From assembly GCA_021778415.1 (NCBI GenBank), contig JAJYCL010000009.1, positions 1 through 64,000 of the forward strand: a stretch of DNA of 64,000 nucleotides, written 5' to 3'. The notes beneath the pieces were generated by a model that saw nothing but the letters and a program-made list of their open reading frames with translations, had not been told where the DNA came from and did no database searches. Positions 43,499-52,684 of this stretch are shown piece after piece (position 1 is the first letter of the stretch; each line of letters opens with the position of its first letter). The position numbers and the translations under genes are program-made. This DNA comes from a bacterium. GTDB taxonomy: Bacteria > Vulcanimicrobiota > Vulcanimicrobiia > Vulcanimicrobiales > Vulcanimicrobiaceae.

Positions 43499-46400
43499 CT
43501 AGGCCCTCGTCACCAGTTCCGGAGGCATCTCCGGTTGCGCGCTTTCGTTGCCATCGGCACGTGGGCCGCCGCCGAAACGTGGTTCGATGTGGTTTGCCGT
43601 CCAGAGATAGAGCGTCGGGACGACGATGAGCGAGAGCGTGGTGGAGACGAGAAGCCCGCCGATGACGACCGTGCCCAGCGGTGCCTGCGTTTGCGATCCG
43701 GCTTCCAATCCGAGGGCAATCGGTAACATGCCGCCGACCGTTGCCAGCGTCGTCATCAGAATCGGACGTAAGCGTAGAGGGGCGGCATGAAGGAGCGCGT
43801 CGCGAGCGCTATAGCCTTCGCGCCGCAGTTGATTGGTGAATTCAACGACGAGAATGGCGTTCTTGACGACAATACCGACGAGCATCAAAACGCCGATAAA
43901 TGCCGTGAGCCCGAACGAGCGATGCGTGATGAGTAGTGCGCCGATAATACCGGCAAGCGACAGTGGAACGGCAACCATAATCACGAGCGGATGCAAGAGC
44001 GATTCGAACTGTGATGCGAGCAACATGTAGATGAGGATGATTGCGAGGATAACGATGAGACCTAAGCTACCGAAGGTATCGGCTTGATCGCTTACGCTTT
44101 GCCCGAATTGCCAGTGGTAACCCGCCGGAAGCGTGATGGCATTCATGACTTTCGTCGATTCGGCGACGGCTTGACCGAGTGGAACGCCCAAGAGCGTCGC
44201 TGAAATATCGATTTCGCGCTGTTTGTTTTCGCGCGTGATCTCCGATGGGCCGGCGCCGATAGCGATATTTGCGACCTCGCCGAGCGCGACGGTATTGAGC
44301 GTATACGCTTGCGATGGCGATGGTGTTGCGTTCACGACAAGGCTGGTCGGCGTACTAGCGTTGGGAATAGCGAGGCCGGCGATCGTTGCAAACGTCCGTC
44401 GCTGATCCGGCGGAAGTTGGACGACGATAGGATATTGCGTTCCGTTGATCTGCAGATAGGATGCGATACTTCCATTCGTTGCCGTGGCGATCGTGTTCGA
44501 TATGGCTTCGGTGGAGAGACCGAGCTGCGCGGCCTTGGTTCGATCGATTTTGACATCAAGTTCGGGTTGTGACGGAAGAATCGAGGTATCGGGCCGGGAG
44601 ATGCCATGAATTGCCGCGATTTTCGGAAGCGCCACATCGTGCGCAAGATGGTAGAGCGTCGTAATGTCGGGGCCGTAAATTTGAATGTCGAGATCATTTT
44701 GCCCGCGGGAAATGATATTCGAGACGATATCGACGGTGTGGCCGAAACTCGCTAAGCCGGGAATCGCACTGAGTTTTTTATCCCATTGGTTCACGAATAA
44801 TGCTGCAGCGTTGCCCTGCACGTTGGATTTTAACGTCACGGAAAGCGTGGCTTGGTTGGTGACCGGCGTGGAATTGAAAAGGCCTTGGGTGCCGATCGTT
44901 GAGCCGACATTTGCAACGCGTGGATCCTTGCCCATCGCGGCTTCGATGCGTGCGACCGTTGCATTGGTAATTGCCAATGCCGTGCCGTTGGGCGTCCGTA
45001 GAAAGAAACGAACGAAACGTGAATTCGAAGGCGGGAATGTTTCCGTGCCGACGACACCGGTCTTGATGACGACCAACGTCACGACGAGCACCAAGGCCGC
45101 GAAAGCGAAAATAATCATTGGGCGATCGATGGCACGGGCTAAGGTTCGTGCATACCATGCAGCAAAGCGTTCGTACACGGCATCGAAACGGCGGACGAAA
45201 CGCGCGTAGGGCCCACCATTTGTCGAGCCGTTCAGAGTACCGTTGCTTGCGCCGTTGATACTTGGGGTATTTTTTGCCCACAACAGCGTTGATAACATCG
45301 GTACCGTCGTTAGCGCGACAACAAGCGATAATGCGACGGCAACCATCACCATGACGGCAAACGGTGTAAAAATTAAGCCTTGCAAGCCCGGGATAAGCAC
45401 AAGCGGTAAAAAAACGGTGATAACGGTGACGGACGAAGCGAGTACGGCGCTAAAAATTTCGGCCGTTGCGCCTTTGGCCGCTTGTAAAGCCGTGCCGCCG
45501 CGCGCTCGCCATCGAGCAATATTTTCGATAACGACGATCGCATCATCGACGATCAGACCCACCGCTAAGGCTAACCCGCCGAGGGTCATGATGTTAAGCG
45601 AGTAACCGAGAATATACGCTGCAAACAGCGTGCCCATCACCGAGATCGGTAACGATATCGCGACGATAAGCGTCGAACGCCAAGAATGTAAAAACAGTAA
45701 GATGACGATGATTGCCAGCAGCGCACCATAAAACGCCGTATGTTCGAGCGCGCTGACGGCTTCAAGAATGAAGCCTTCCTGATCGAAGACAACGCCGATG
45801 CTCATGCCGGGGTAACGATTTTCAATCTGCTTAATTTTTTGATAGACGCCGATGGAGGTTGCAACAACATTGGCATCGGGTTGCGCGTTGATGACCAGGC
45901 CGAGTGCCGGTTTGCCGCCGAGGCGTTCAAACGAGCGCTCTTCGGTGATGGCATCTCGAACCGAGGCGATATCGTGCAAGAAGACGGGTGCGCCGTTTTT
46001 CGTGGCGACGACGAGATCGGCGATCTGCGAAGCGGATGTAAAGAGTGCGTCCGTGCGCACTTGAAATTCGTTGGTTCCGATGCGCACGATGCCGGCGGGA
46101 AGGTTGACGTTCTCTTGCGAGATGCGAGTGACAATTTGCGACATCGTCAAGCCGTAAGCCGCGAGTTTGTTCGCGTCGGGTTCAACCATAATGGCGCGTT
46201 GTTGATCGACGGTCGCGGTCACCGCAGCGACGCCGTCCACGGATGAGAATTCGTCGGCAAGTTGGTTTGTGAAGAGATCGCCGAGATTGCGCAACGTCAT
46301 GTTCGGGTCGGTCACATAGGCGCGCACGATGGGCAGCGAGTTTGCATCGAATTTAAAAATCTGCGGCTGTTGTAACGTCGGATCGTTAGGCAGGCTCGAA

Positions 46401-46747
46401 CGGACGCGATCGACTTGTTGTTGCACATCGACTGCCGCCGTATCGATATTCACACCGTAGTGGAAGGTCGCCCGAACTTGGCTCTGCCCTTGCGTCGAGG
46501 TCGAATCGATGACCGAAATCCCGTTGACGCGGCTGACGGCGTTCTCGATCTGCCGGGTGACGAGCGCTTCCATCTGCTCCGGGCCGACGTTGGGGTAGTT
46601 CACGGTCACCGTGATAACCGGTGGCGAGAATGAGGGCAGCAACGAGACGGGCAGGCGCGGGATGGCGAAGAAACCCAGCACAAGAATCGCGCAGGCAATC
46701 ATAGCCACGGTGACGCGGCGAGTTACGGCAAAATTGGCAATCGACAC
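43499..46747 (-). CDS. RND-family (AcrB/MdtB-like) efflux transporter
   Basis: About 1082 residues. It starts SIANFAVTRRVTVAMIACAI, then RLPVSLLPSFSPP and VTVNYPNVGPEQMEALVTRQIE, followed by the large periplasmic loops. The membrane motif GLALAVGLIVDDAIVVIENIAR has the paired Asp residues of proton relay, and GVLMLVGIVVKNAILVVEF appears in the second half. Such pumps need a membrane-fusion protein and an outer-membrane channel, neither of which is in this window. The GTG at 46747 is preferred over the longer frame (TTG 46792) because homologues begin just before SIANF. It diverges from the rpsF operon. Confidence 0.93.
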   Translation of the reverse strand: MSIANFAVTRRVTVAMIACAILVLGFFAIPRLPVSLLPSFSPPVITVTVNYPNVGPEQMEALVTRQIENAVSRVNGISVIDSTSTQGQSQVRATFHYGVNIDTAAVDVQQQVDRVRSSLPNDPTLQQPQIFKFDANSLPIVRAYVTDPNMTLRNLGDLFTNQLADEFSSVDGVAAVTATVDQQRAIMVEPDANKLAAYGLTMSQIVTRISQENVNLPAGIVRIGTNEFQVRTDALFTSASQIADLVVATKNGAPVFLHDIASVRDAITEERSFERLGGKPALGLVINAQPDANVVATSIGVYQKIKQIENRYPGMSIGVVFDQEGFILEAVSALEHTAFYGALLAIIVILLFLHSWRSTLIVAISLPISVMGTLFAAYILGYSLNIMTLGGLALAVGLIVDDAIVVIENIARWRARGGTALQAAKGATAEIFSAVLASSVTVITVFLPLVLIPGLQGLIFTPFAVMVMVAVALSLVVALTTVPMLSTLLWAKNTPSINGASNGTLNGSTNGGPYARFVRRFDAVYERFAAWYARTLARAIDRPMIIFAFAALVLVVTLVVIKTGVVGTETFPPSNSRFVRFFLRTPNGTALAITNATVARIEAAMGKDPRVANVGSTIGTQGLFNSTPVTNQATLSVTLKSNVQGNAAALFVNQWDKKLSAIPGLASFGHTVDIVSNIISRGQNDLDIQIYGPDITTLYHLAHDVALPKIAAIHGISRPDTSILPSQPELDVKIDRTKAAQLGLSTEAISNTIATATNGSIASYLQINGTQYPIVVQLPPDQRRTFATIAGLAIPNASTPTSLVVNATPSPSQAYTLNTVALGEVANIAIGAGPSEITRENKQREIDISATLLGVPLGQAVAESTKVMNAITLPAGYHWQFGQSVSDQADTFGSLGLIVILAIILIYMLLASQFESLLHPLVIMVAVPLSLAGIIGALLITHRSFGLTAFIGVLMLVGIVVKNAILVVEFTNQLRREGYSARDALLHAAPLRLRPILMTTLATVGGMLPIALGLEAGSQTQAPLGTVVIGGLLVSTTLSLIVVPTLYLWTANHIEPRFGGGPRADGNESAQPEMPPELVTRA

Positions 46748-46822
46748 AGGGCAAGACCTTACCACATCCCCCTGGGCCGTCGCTGAAACCAAGCAGTCAG
46801 GAGGACGGCCGCCCTAAGTGGC

Positions 46823-46851
46823 TTGCCGGGGGCGGTAGAACCCTGTATACT
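46823..46851 (+). promoter_or_regulatory. Promoter of the rpsF operon
   Basis: TTGCCG (46823-46828) and TATACT (46846-46851) with exactly 17 bases between. The -10 box matches five of six consensus positions. Transcription would begin near 46858, leaving about 90 bases of leader before rpsF. Confidence 0.65.
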
Positions 46852-46914
46852 GCCGTTCGTTATCGGCGGCCACATAGGCCGACCGTCACCCGCTGCCCGT
46901 CGCGCCAGGCGGGC

Positions 46915-46930
46915 CTCCGGTCCTCCGGAG
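46915..46930 (+). promoter_or_regulatory. GC-rich hairpin in the rpsF leader
   Basis: CTCCGG (46915-46920) pairs with CCGGAG (46925-46930) 20 bases before rpsF. In other bacteria an S6:S18 complex binds a CCG-containing hairpin in this leader to repress translation. This hairpin is a candidate for that site; the match to the known motif is not tested. Confidence 0.35.
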
Positions 46931-46949
46931 TCCGTAGTTGGGAAGATCC

Positions 46950-47303
46950 ATGGTCGATTACGAGATCACCTATATTTTGCGCCCGTCCCTGGAGGACGCG
47001 GCAGTCGATGAGCGGAGTGCCTCCGTGGCCGAGCTCATCACCAAGGCCGGCGGAACGATCGTCCACCTTGAAAAATTCGGAAAAAAGCGCCTCGCGTATG
47101 AAATCAAGGACCTGCGTGAAGGTCACTATGTGACCATGCAGTTCCGTAGCGAAGTCGCCGCCTGCAAAGAACTCGACCGCCAACTCTCGCTCGATGAGAA
47201 CGTGCTGCGCACGCTCGTCGTCAAGCTGGATAAGCACGAGCTTGCCGCCCTCGCCATCGCTCGCGCCGAAGTGCCGGAGCTCTCGCTCCAACCCCAGGTC
47301 TAG
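46950..47303 (+). CDS. rpsF: Ribosomal protein bS6
   Basis: 117 residues. It binds 16S rRNA with bS18 in the platform of the small subunit. VDYEITYILRPSLEDAAVDE opens the protein; EKFGKKRLAYEIKDLREGHYV is the conserved core and ends in a short tail (ELSLQPQV). ATG 46950 is chosen over an in-frame TTG at 46938 because it fits the family N-terminus and follows GGGAAG. First gene of the rpsF-ssb-rpsR-rplI block. Confidence 0.97.
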   Translation: MVDYEITYILRPSLEDAAVDERSASVAELITKAGGTIVHLEKFGKKRLAYEIKDLREGHYVTMQFRSEVAACKELDRQLSLDENVLRTLVVKLDKHELAALAIARAEVPELSLQPQV

Positions 47304-47310
47304 ACGAAGT

Positions 47311-47334
47311 ACTGTGCCCGCGTGATGGCACAGT
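47311..47334 (+). promoter_or_regulatory. Hairpin between rpsF and ssb
   Basis: ACTGTGCC (47311-47318) pairs perfectly with GGCACAGT (47327-47334). There is no T run after it, so partial attenuation or mRNA processing is as likely as termination. Confidence 0.4.
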
Positions 47335-47391
47335 GCCTGCTGTACCATCGGCGGGTCAACGTTTTTACCACTCGTTTAGGAGAGCACTAGC

Positions 47392-47826
47392 ATGGCCGGT
47401 TCATACAATCGCATTATCCTCGTCGGGAATCTCACCCGGGATCCTGAAATTCGCTATACGCAGACGGGCAAATCCGTGACGAAATTCACGCTTGCCGTCA
47501 ACAATCCACGCAACAAAGAAGAAGTCACGTACGTCGATATTGTTGCTTGGGATAAGCTCGGCGAAACCTGTAACACCTATCTCAAAAAAGGGTCCAACAC
47601 TCTCATTGAGGGGCGCCTTGTCATCCGGTCGTACGACGATAAAGATGGCAATAAGCGCAAAGCCACCGAGGTCGTTGCAGATAACATGCAGATGCTCGGC
47701 TCGCGCATGGGTGGAAACGACGATGGTGGCGGTTACGGCGGCGGTGCAACGGCTGCACGGAGCAACGCCGGTGCTCCACTCGACGATCGCTCCGATGCCG
47801 ATCTCGATGATGAAATTCCGTTTTAA
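47392..47826 (+). CDS. ssb: Single-stranded DNA-binding protein
   Basis: 144 residues. OB-fold at 1-110 (YNRIILVGNLTRDPEIRYT, KFTLAVNN, TYVDIVAWDKLGETC, LIEGRLVIRSYDD), then a Gly-rich linker and the acidic tip DLDDEIPF that recruits repair and replication partners. AGGAGAG precedes the ATG. Confidence 0.97.
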   Translation: MAGSYNRIILVGNLTRDPEIRYTQTGKSVTKFTLAVNNPRNKEEVTYVDIVAWDKLGETCNTYLKKGSNTLIEGRLVIRSYDDKDGNKRKATEVVADNMQMLGSRMGGNDDGGGYGGGATAARSNAGAPLDDRSDADLDDEIPF

Positions 47827-47844
47827 GGTGAAAGGACTCTAAAA

Positions 47845-48093
47845 ATGCCCCCTGTCAAAACCAAAAAATCCACGAAGGAACGTCGCGTCAAGAAAAAACC
47901 GTGTTCATTCTGCACGGAAAAGACGCCTCACGTGTCCTATCTCGAAGTCAACAAACTCAAAAAGTACGTTTCCGAGCGCGGGAAGATCGTCCCACGTCGT
48001 ATTTCCGGAACGTGTGCCTTGCATCAGCGTATGGTCACGGTCGCCGTTAAACGCGCCCGCGTCATTGCGTTCCTGCCGTTCGTCGCCGAATAA
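47845..48093 (+). CDS. rpsR: Ribosomal protein bS18
   Basis: 82 residues. A basic N-terminus with [10 protein letters not shown], the core [21 protein letters not shown] with [20 protein letters not shown], and an ending in IAFLPF. The Cys pairs CSFC and C...H resemble zinc-binding (C+) S18 forms. AAAGGA lies upstream of the ATG. Confidence 0.97.
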   Translation: MPPVKTKKSTKERRVKKKPCSFCTEKTPHVSYLEVNKLKKYVSERGKIVPRRISGTCALHQRMVTVAVKRARVIAFLPFVAE

Positions 48094-48111
48094 GCGGGGC
48101 GTAGCAAACAC

Positions 48112-48558
48112 GTGAAAGTTATTCTCACCGAAGACGTCAAGACGCTCGGGAAAGTTGGCGATATCGCCGATGTCGCCGAAGGCTACGCACGGAATTTTCT
48201 GTTGCCCCGTAACCTTGCCGTAGAGGCAAGCGCTGGCGCAATGGCCGTGCTCCAACAGAAAAAGAAAGCTGCCGCTCGCAAAGAAGCGCTCGCGCTTTCC
48301 GAGGCAAAAGATCTGGCCGATAAGCTTTCGCAAACGAAGCTTACCGTCAAAGCCAAGGCCGGCGGGAACGGCAAACTCTTTGGTGCCGTCACCAACGGTG
48401 ATGTTGCCGATGCAATCCACCATGCCTTATCGACGAGCGTCGATAAGCATAAAATCGAAATCAAAGCGTCGATTAAGGCGGTCGGCTCCTACCCGGTGGA
48501 GATCAAACTTCACAAGGGTGTCATCGCTCAGGCGACGCTGTCCGTCATCGCAGCGTAA
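48112..48558 (+). CDS. rplI: Ribosomal protein bL9
   Basis: 148 residues, GTG start. MKVILTEDVKTLGKVGDIAD and EGYARNFLLPRNLAVEA form the N-terminal rRNA-binding domain. A long Ala/Lys helix connects it to the C-terminal domain (GKLFGAVTNGDVADAI, YPVEIKLHKGV). Standard length and place. Confidence 0.97.
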   Translation: MKVILTEDVKTLGKVGDIADVAEGYARNFLLPRNLAVEASAGAMAVLQQKKKAAARKEALALSEAKDLADKLSQTKLTVKAKAGGNGKLFGAVTNGDVADAIHHALSTSVDKHKIEIKASIKAVGSYPVEIKLHKGVIAQATLSVIAA

Positions 48559-48576
48559 GCTGCGATGTGAGCTGAC

Positions 48577-50547
48577 GTGGCGACGAGTGCTCGCGATTCT
48601 TCAACCCAACGCTTCCGACGGAAGTTCGGCGTTGAAGACGAGCTCACGCGCTACGTTGCGTCGCTCTACGATACCCTTGGGGATGTCTTAGGCACCGATA
48701 AACTCGTCTTGCGGGCGGGTAAGGTGAGCGCGCTCAAGATGTTGCGTTCACAGACGCTTTCGGATCGCATCTGCGGCCTTGCGCGTCTTGTCTTCGAAGA
48801 TCCCACCTATGAAAAGCCGACGACGCGCGCGCAACAGCGTCGCATTTTGGCGGAAGTCGAAGATGCGATGGCTGATCTTGTCGCGCAAAAAAACGTCGAA
48901 GATTCAATCACACGCAAAGTCGATGCCAAGATGGCGCGTCGCCATGCCGAGTATCTCAACGATCTCAAAATCGAGGCCCTGCGCGAAGATGGCGGCCCAG
49001 AGACGCCGGCAACGATCGCCAAGCTGGCAGAAATCGAATCGCTCTCGAATCGGAGTCTCGCCGCAACGGCCTTGGCAAAACTGCGCCCAGCGCATCTGCG
49101 TGAGGTGATCGGCCAGGAGAACGCCATTCGTGCGCTCGTCGCCAAGCTGGCCTCTCCGTATCCGCAACACGTGATCCTGTACGGGCCGCCGGGCGTCGGG
49201 AAAACCTCCGTTGCTCGCCTGGTGCTGGATGCGGTAAAGGCGCGGAGCCATTCTGCGTTCGCCAAAGAGGCGCCATTCGTTGAGGCCAGCGGGACGACGT
49301 TGCGTTGGGACCCTCGTGAAACCGTCAATCCGTTGCTCGGCTCCGTTCATGATCCGATCTATCAGGGCGGTCGCCGCGAACTCTCCGAATCGGGGATCCC
49401 GGAGCCCAAGCTCGGCTTGGTGAGTAAGGCGCACGGCGGCGTGCTCTTCATCGATGAGATCGGTGAGCTCGATCCGATGATGCAGACTCGGCTGCTCAAA
49501 GTGCTCGAAGACAAGCGCGTGAGTTTTGAATCATCGTATTACGATGAGTCGCTGCCGAATGTGCCCGCCTACGTGCGAAAATTGTTTCGCGAAGGTGCGC
49601 CCGCCGATTTCGTTTTGATCGGCGCAACGACGCGGGACCCTGACGAGATCGATCCGGCGATTCGATCGCGTTGCGCCGAAGTGTATTTTGCACCGCTAAC
49701 GCAAGAACAGATCGTTGCCGTCGTGCAGGGTGCGATTCGCAGACTCGGAACGCGCGCAGCGCGCGGTGTTGCCCAGTTGATTGCCACCTACACCAACGAA
49801 GGCCGTAAAGCGGCGCAAATCGTCGCCGATGCGTATGGGCAAGCGTTGATGCGCGCGGGAAAACACGAGACGCAGAGTATCGCCGAAGAAGATGTGCAAG
49901 CCGTCGTCCAGGCGAGCCGTTTAGTGCAGCAAACCTTGGTGCGGGCGCGTAAGGCGCGCGAAATCGGCAAGGCATTTGGCCTTGGCGTTTTGCATCACGT
50001 CGGCTCAATCGTTGAAGTCGAAGCGATTGCCTTCGCCGGTTCGCTCGCCGGCAAGGGCACCGTGCGCTTTAACGAGACGGCGGGCTCGATGGCGCGCGAT
50101 AGCGTCTTTAATGCCATGGCCGTCGTGCGCGCCGTTGCCGGGATCGATCCGGCCGATTTCGATATTCACGCCAATGTCGTCGGAGGTGGCAACATTGACG
50201 GCCCGTCCGCCGGACTGGCGCTTTTTTTGGCGATGTATTCCGCGCTGACCAAGACGCCGCTGCCTCAAGATGTCGCCGTCACCGGGGAGATCTCCATCAA
50301 TGGCAAGGTGCGGGCGGTCGGCGGCATCGCCGAAAAACTGTACGCCGCACGCCAGGCCGGTATGCGTATGTTGATCATTCCCAAAGAAAATGTGCGAGAA
50401 ATTAACACACGAGGCCTGGGTATTGAGATCGTTGCGGTAAGCGATGTGAGTCAAGTCTTTCGTGCACTTCGAATCCACAGGAAGTCCACCGTTTCACCCA
50501 CAAGGCGCAGCACCGCATCGCGTCGCAAAACGTCGTCCCGCTCATGA
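48577..50547 (+). CDS. lonC: LonC-type ATP-dependent protease
   Basis: 656 residues, GTG start. No classic Lon N-terminal domain; instead a coiled-coil region (about 60-170), then an AAA+ module: VIGQENAIRALVAKLASPYP, LYGPPGVGKTSVARL (Walker A), TLRWDPRETVNPLLGSVHDP, GGVLFIDEIGELDP (Walker B), and DFVLIGATTRDPDEIDPAIR. The C-terminal Lon protease domain has the catalytic Ser in NIDGPSAGLALFL and Lys in INGKVRAVGGIAEKLYAARQ. The sequence follows the spore-type LonC pattern known from clostridia and some thermophiles. Its stop overlaps the dnaB ATG. Confidence 0.92.
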   Translation: MATSARDSSTQRFRRKFGVEDELTRYVASLYDTLGDVLGTDKLVLRAGKVSALKMLRSQTLSDRICGLARLVFEDPTYEKPTTRAQQRRILAEVEDAMADLVAQKNVEDSITRKVDAKMARRHAEYLNDLKIEALREDGGPETPATIAKLAEIESLSNRSLAATALAKLRPAHLREVIGQENAIRALVAKLASPYPQHVILYGPPGVGKTSVARLVLDAVKARSHSAFAKEAPFVEASGTTLRWDPRETVNPLLGSVHDPIYQGGRRELSESGIPEPKLGLVSKAHGGVLFIDEIGELDPMMQTRLLKVLEDKRVSFESSYYDESLPNVPAYVRKLFREGAPADFVLIGATTRDPDEIDPAIRSRCAEVYFAPLTQEQIVAVVQGAIRRLGTRAARGVAQLIATYTNEGRKAAQIVADAYGQALMRAGKHETQSIAEEDVQAVVQASRLVQQTLVRARKAREIGKAFGLGVLHHVGSIVEVEAIAFAGSLAGKGTVRFNETAGSMARDSVFNAMAVVRAVAGIDPADFDIHANVVGGGNIDGPSAGLALFLAMYSALTKTPLPQDVAVTGEISINGKVRAVGGIAEKLYAARQAGMRMLIIPKENVREINTRGLGIEIVAVSDVSQVFRALRIHRKSTVSPTRRSTASRRKTSSRS

Positions 50548-51905
50548 CAGTTTTAGCACCGCAGATCGACCGCGTTCCGCCGCATAATCTCGAAGCCGAG
50601 ATGGCCGTGCTTGGATCAGGCCTTGTCGATCGCGAAATCATGGGCGTGGTCGGCGAAATCCTGAAACCGGCAGATTTTTACGCGCATATTCACGAGACGA
50701 TCTTCCGCGTGATGTATGCGCTATTCGATCGCGGTGAGCCGCTCGATAAGATCACCGTCGCTGAAGAATTGCGGCAACGCGACTTGCTTGATCGCGTCGG
50801 CGGGATGTCGTATTTGAGCATGCTCATGGACACCGTGCAAACTGCCGGTTCTGCCACATATTACGCCAACATCGTGCGCGAAAAGGCCGTGCTTCGGGCC
50901 CTTATTCGGGCGGGAACGCAAATCACGCAGCTCGGGTATGAAGCGGAAGAAGATGTCGATCAGGCGCTAGATCAGGCGCAACAAACCGTCTTTCAGATCG
51001 GCGAGCGACAGCTCAATGGCGATTTCACTCCCATTAAGGGCTTGATGAAAGATGCGTTCGATCAGATCAATCGGAGCTTTAGTTCGCGGGGAGAACGCAC
51101 CGGGCTAACATCGGGTTATCGGGATATCGATGCGATGACCACGGGTTTCCAACCGGGCAATTTTATTATCATTGCCGCGAGGCCGGGTATGGGCAAAACC
51201 TCGTTTGCGTTAAACGCCGCCGTTGCGGCCGCGCGCGAATCCGGTCAGCCGATTGCCTTTTTCTCCTTGGAAATGTCGAACAACGAGTTGATTCAACGTC
51301 TGATTTGCAGCGAAGCCCATATCTCGATGCACGATATGCGTCGCGGCAACATACGTGATCGTCAGTGGGATGAGATTGCCCAGGCGATGGGGCGCTTGGG
51401 AGAATTGCAAATGTATCTGGATGATACAGGCGGCCTTTCCGTCACCGAAGTGCGTAGCCGCTGCCGACGCTTGAAATCCTCGAGTGGGTTGAGCGCGGTG
51501 TTTATTGATTATTTGCAGTTGCTTCGCCCGGGCGTGCTTTCGCGCAACGCGAATCGCAACGAAGAGCTTTCGGAGATTTGCCGCACGCTCAAAGTGACGG
51601 CAAAAGATCTCGGGGTGCCTATTTTTGCGCTCGCGCAGCTCAATCGCGGCGTGGAAACGCGCAATGATAAGCGGCCGATGCTGGCCGATCTGCGCGATTC
51701 AGGATCGTTGGAACAAGAATCCGATATCGTCGCTTTTTTGTATCGTGAAGGCTATTACAACAAAGAAGCACCGGAGCACGATTTGACCGAATTCATCATC
51801 TCAAAGCATCGCAACGGGCCGACGGGCGTCGTGAAGTTGCGCTTCTTAGAACAGTTCACGCTCTTTGTCCCCTACGCCGACGATGCTCAATATCCGGCAC
51901 AATAG
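50544..51905 (+). CDS. dnaB: Replicative DNA helicase DnaB
   Basis: 453 residues. A hexameric helicase that unwinds DNA at the fork. The N-terminal domain starts PPHNLEAEMAVLGSGL; the RecA-like core has IIAARPGMGKTSFALNAA (Walker A), PIAFFSLEMSNNELIQRLIC, SSGLSAVFIDYLQLLRP (Walker B), and ALAQLNRGVETRNDKRPMLA with DLRDSGSLEQESDIV. No intein. ATG overlaps the lonC stop (ATGA). Confidence 0.97.
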   Translation: MTVLAPQIDRVPPHNLEAEMAVLGSGLVDREIMGVVGEILKPADFYAHIHETIFRVMYALFDRGEPLDKITVAEELRQRDLLDRVGGMSYLSMLMDTVQTAGSATYYANIVREKAVLRALIRAGTQITQLGYEAEEDVDQALDQAQQTVFQIGERQLNGDFTPIKGLMKDAFDQINRSFSSRGERTGLTSGYRDIDAMTTGFQPGNFIIIAARPGMGKTSFALNAAVAAARESGQPIAFFSLEMSNNELIQRLICSEAHISMHDMRRGNIRDRQWDEIAQAMGRLGELQMYLDDTGGLSVTEVRSRCRRLKSSSGLSAVFIDYLQLLRPGVLSRNANRNEELSEICRTLKVTAKDLGVPIFALAQLNRGVETRNDKRPMLADLRDSGSLEQESDIVAFLYREGYYNKEAPEHDLTEFIISKHRNGPTGVVKLRFLEQFTLFVPYADDAQYPAQ

Positions 51906-51917
51906 GAGTCGATTCGC

Positions 51918-52286
51918 ATGATGCTCACCACGATGCCGAGATTGGCGCGTTGTACGCTCGGAGTCGCAAATATGGATCGGTCCGAAGCCTATTACCGCGA
52001 TGTGTTAGGCCTGGCGACGCAACGCGTTGCCGATGCCGTCATTGTGCAGTGGCCCGGCCTCGATCTTGAGTTGCATGCAGAGCCGCCGGCATCGCGGGCG
52101 AAAGTTCGACTCTATTTTCTCGTTGCGACACGTGCCGATGTCGATGCGCTGGCTGAAACGTTGCGTTCGTCGGGCCAACAATTGGTGCGCGGTCCGGCAC
52201 TCTCCGAGCGCGGAGAGTGGGCCGTTGGAACGATCGACCCCGATGATTACGAATTGGTGTTTTATTCCGAGGCAGGCTCGTCGTAA
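51918..52286 (+). CDS. VOC-superfamily (glyoxalase-like) protein
   Basis: 122 residues. RLARCTLGVANMDRSEAYYRDVLGL is the first beta-alpha-beta unit, and WAVGTIDPDDYELVFYSE is the closing strand with the metal-ligand-like Glu. The function of such single-domain VOC proteins (isomerase, dioxygenase or resistance) cannot be told from sequence. ATGATG start; the 3' end overlaps the convergent YbjN-like gene by 25 bases. Confidence 0.85.
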   Translation: MMLTTMPRLARCTLGVANMDRSEAYYRDVLGLATQRVADAVIVQWPGLDLELHAEPPASRAKVRLYFLVATRADVDALAETLRSSGQQLVRGPALSERGEWAVGTIDPDDYELVFYSEAGSS

Positions 52287-52684
52287 TCGGTGCGGATTCC
52301 CGCGAAAAATTCGCCGACGCAATCGCGTAGGGCATCAAGAATGCGGGAAAGCGTCTCGCCAATTTCCGAGCCGTCATCCATCGGCAATTCCACGGTGAAC
52401 AACACATCGCGTTGTTCCTCCCAAACAGCGACTTTGACGAATTTTTTGCGCGCGTTTAAGACATTCGCCAGCGCAATGGCATTGGCCAGATCGACGCCAT
52501 CGGCAATAGCCCAGCCCGTGCCGACCATGGCAAACTGCGGATCGTTGCGGTAGACCACGACAAAATAGCGGTCCCCTTCGCTTTTAAAGGTGACGCGAAA
52601 TGTCTGATCATCGTCTTCCCGCTCGTGAACGAGGCCTTCTTCATCGAGCGCAACTTCGAAGACTTCCATAAGTTGCTCGCTCAA
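52262..52684 (-). CDS. YbjN-like protein, downstream member of a pair
   Basis: 140 residues, single alpha-beta domain: RVTFKSEGDRYFVVVYRNDP, FAMVGTGWAIADG, ALANVLNARKKFVKVAVWEE, FTVELPMDDGSEIGETLSRI. This is the pattern of the YbjN / type III secretion chaperone-like fold. Such proteins are linked to stress and motility regulation, without a known activity. The ATG overlaps the stop of the upstream gene (ATGA). Confidence 0.7.
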   Translation of the reverse strand: MSEQLMEVFEVALDEEGLVHEREDDDQTFRVTFKSEGDRYFVVVYRNDPQFAMVGTGWAIADGVDLANAIALANVLNARKKFVKVAVWEEQRDVLFTVELPMDDGSEIGETLSRILDALRDCVGEFFAGIRTDYDEPASE

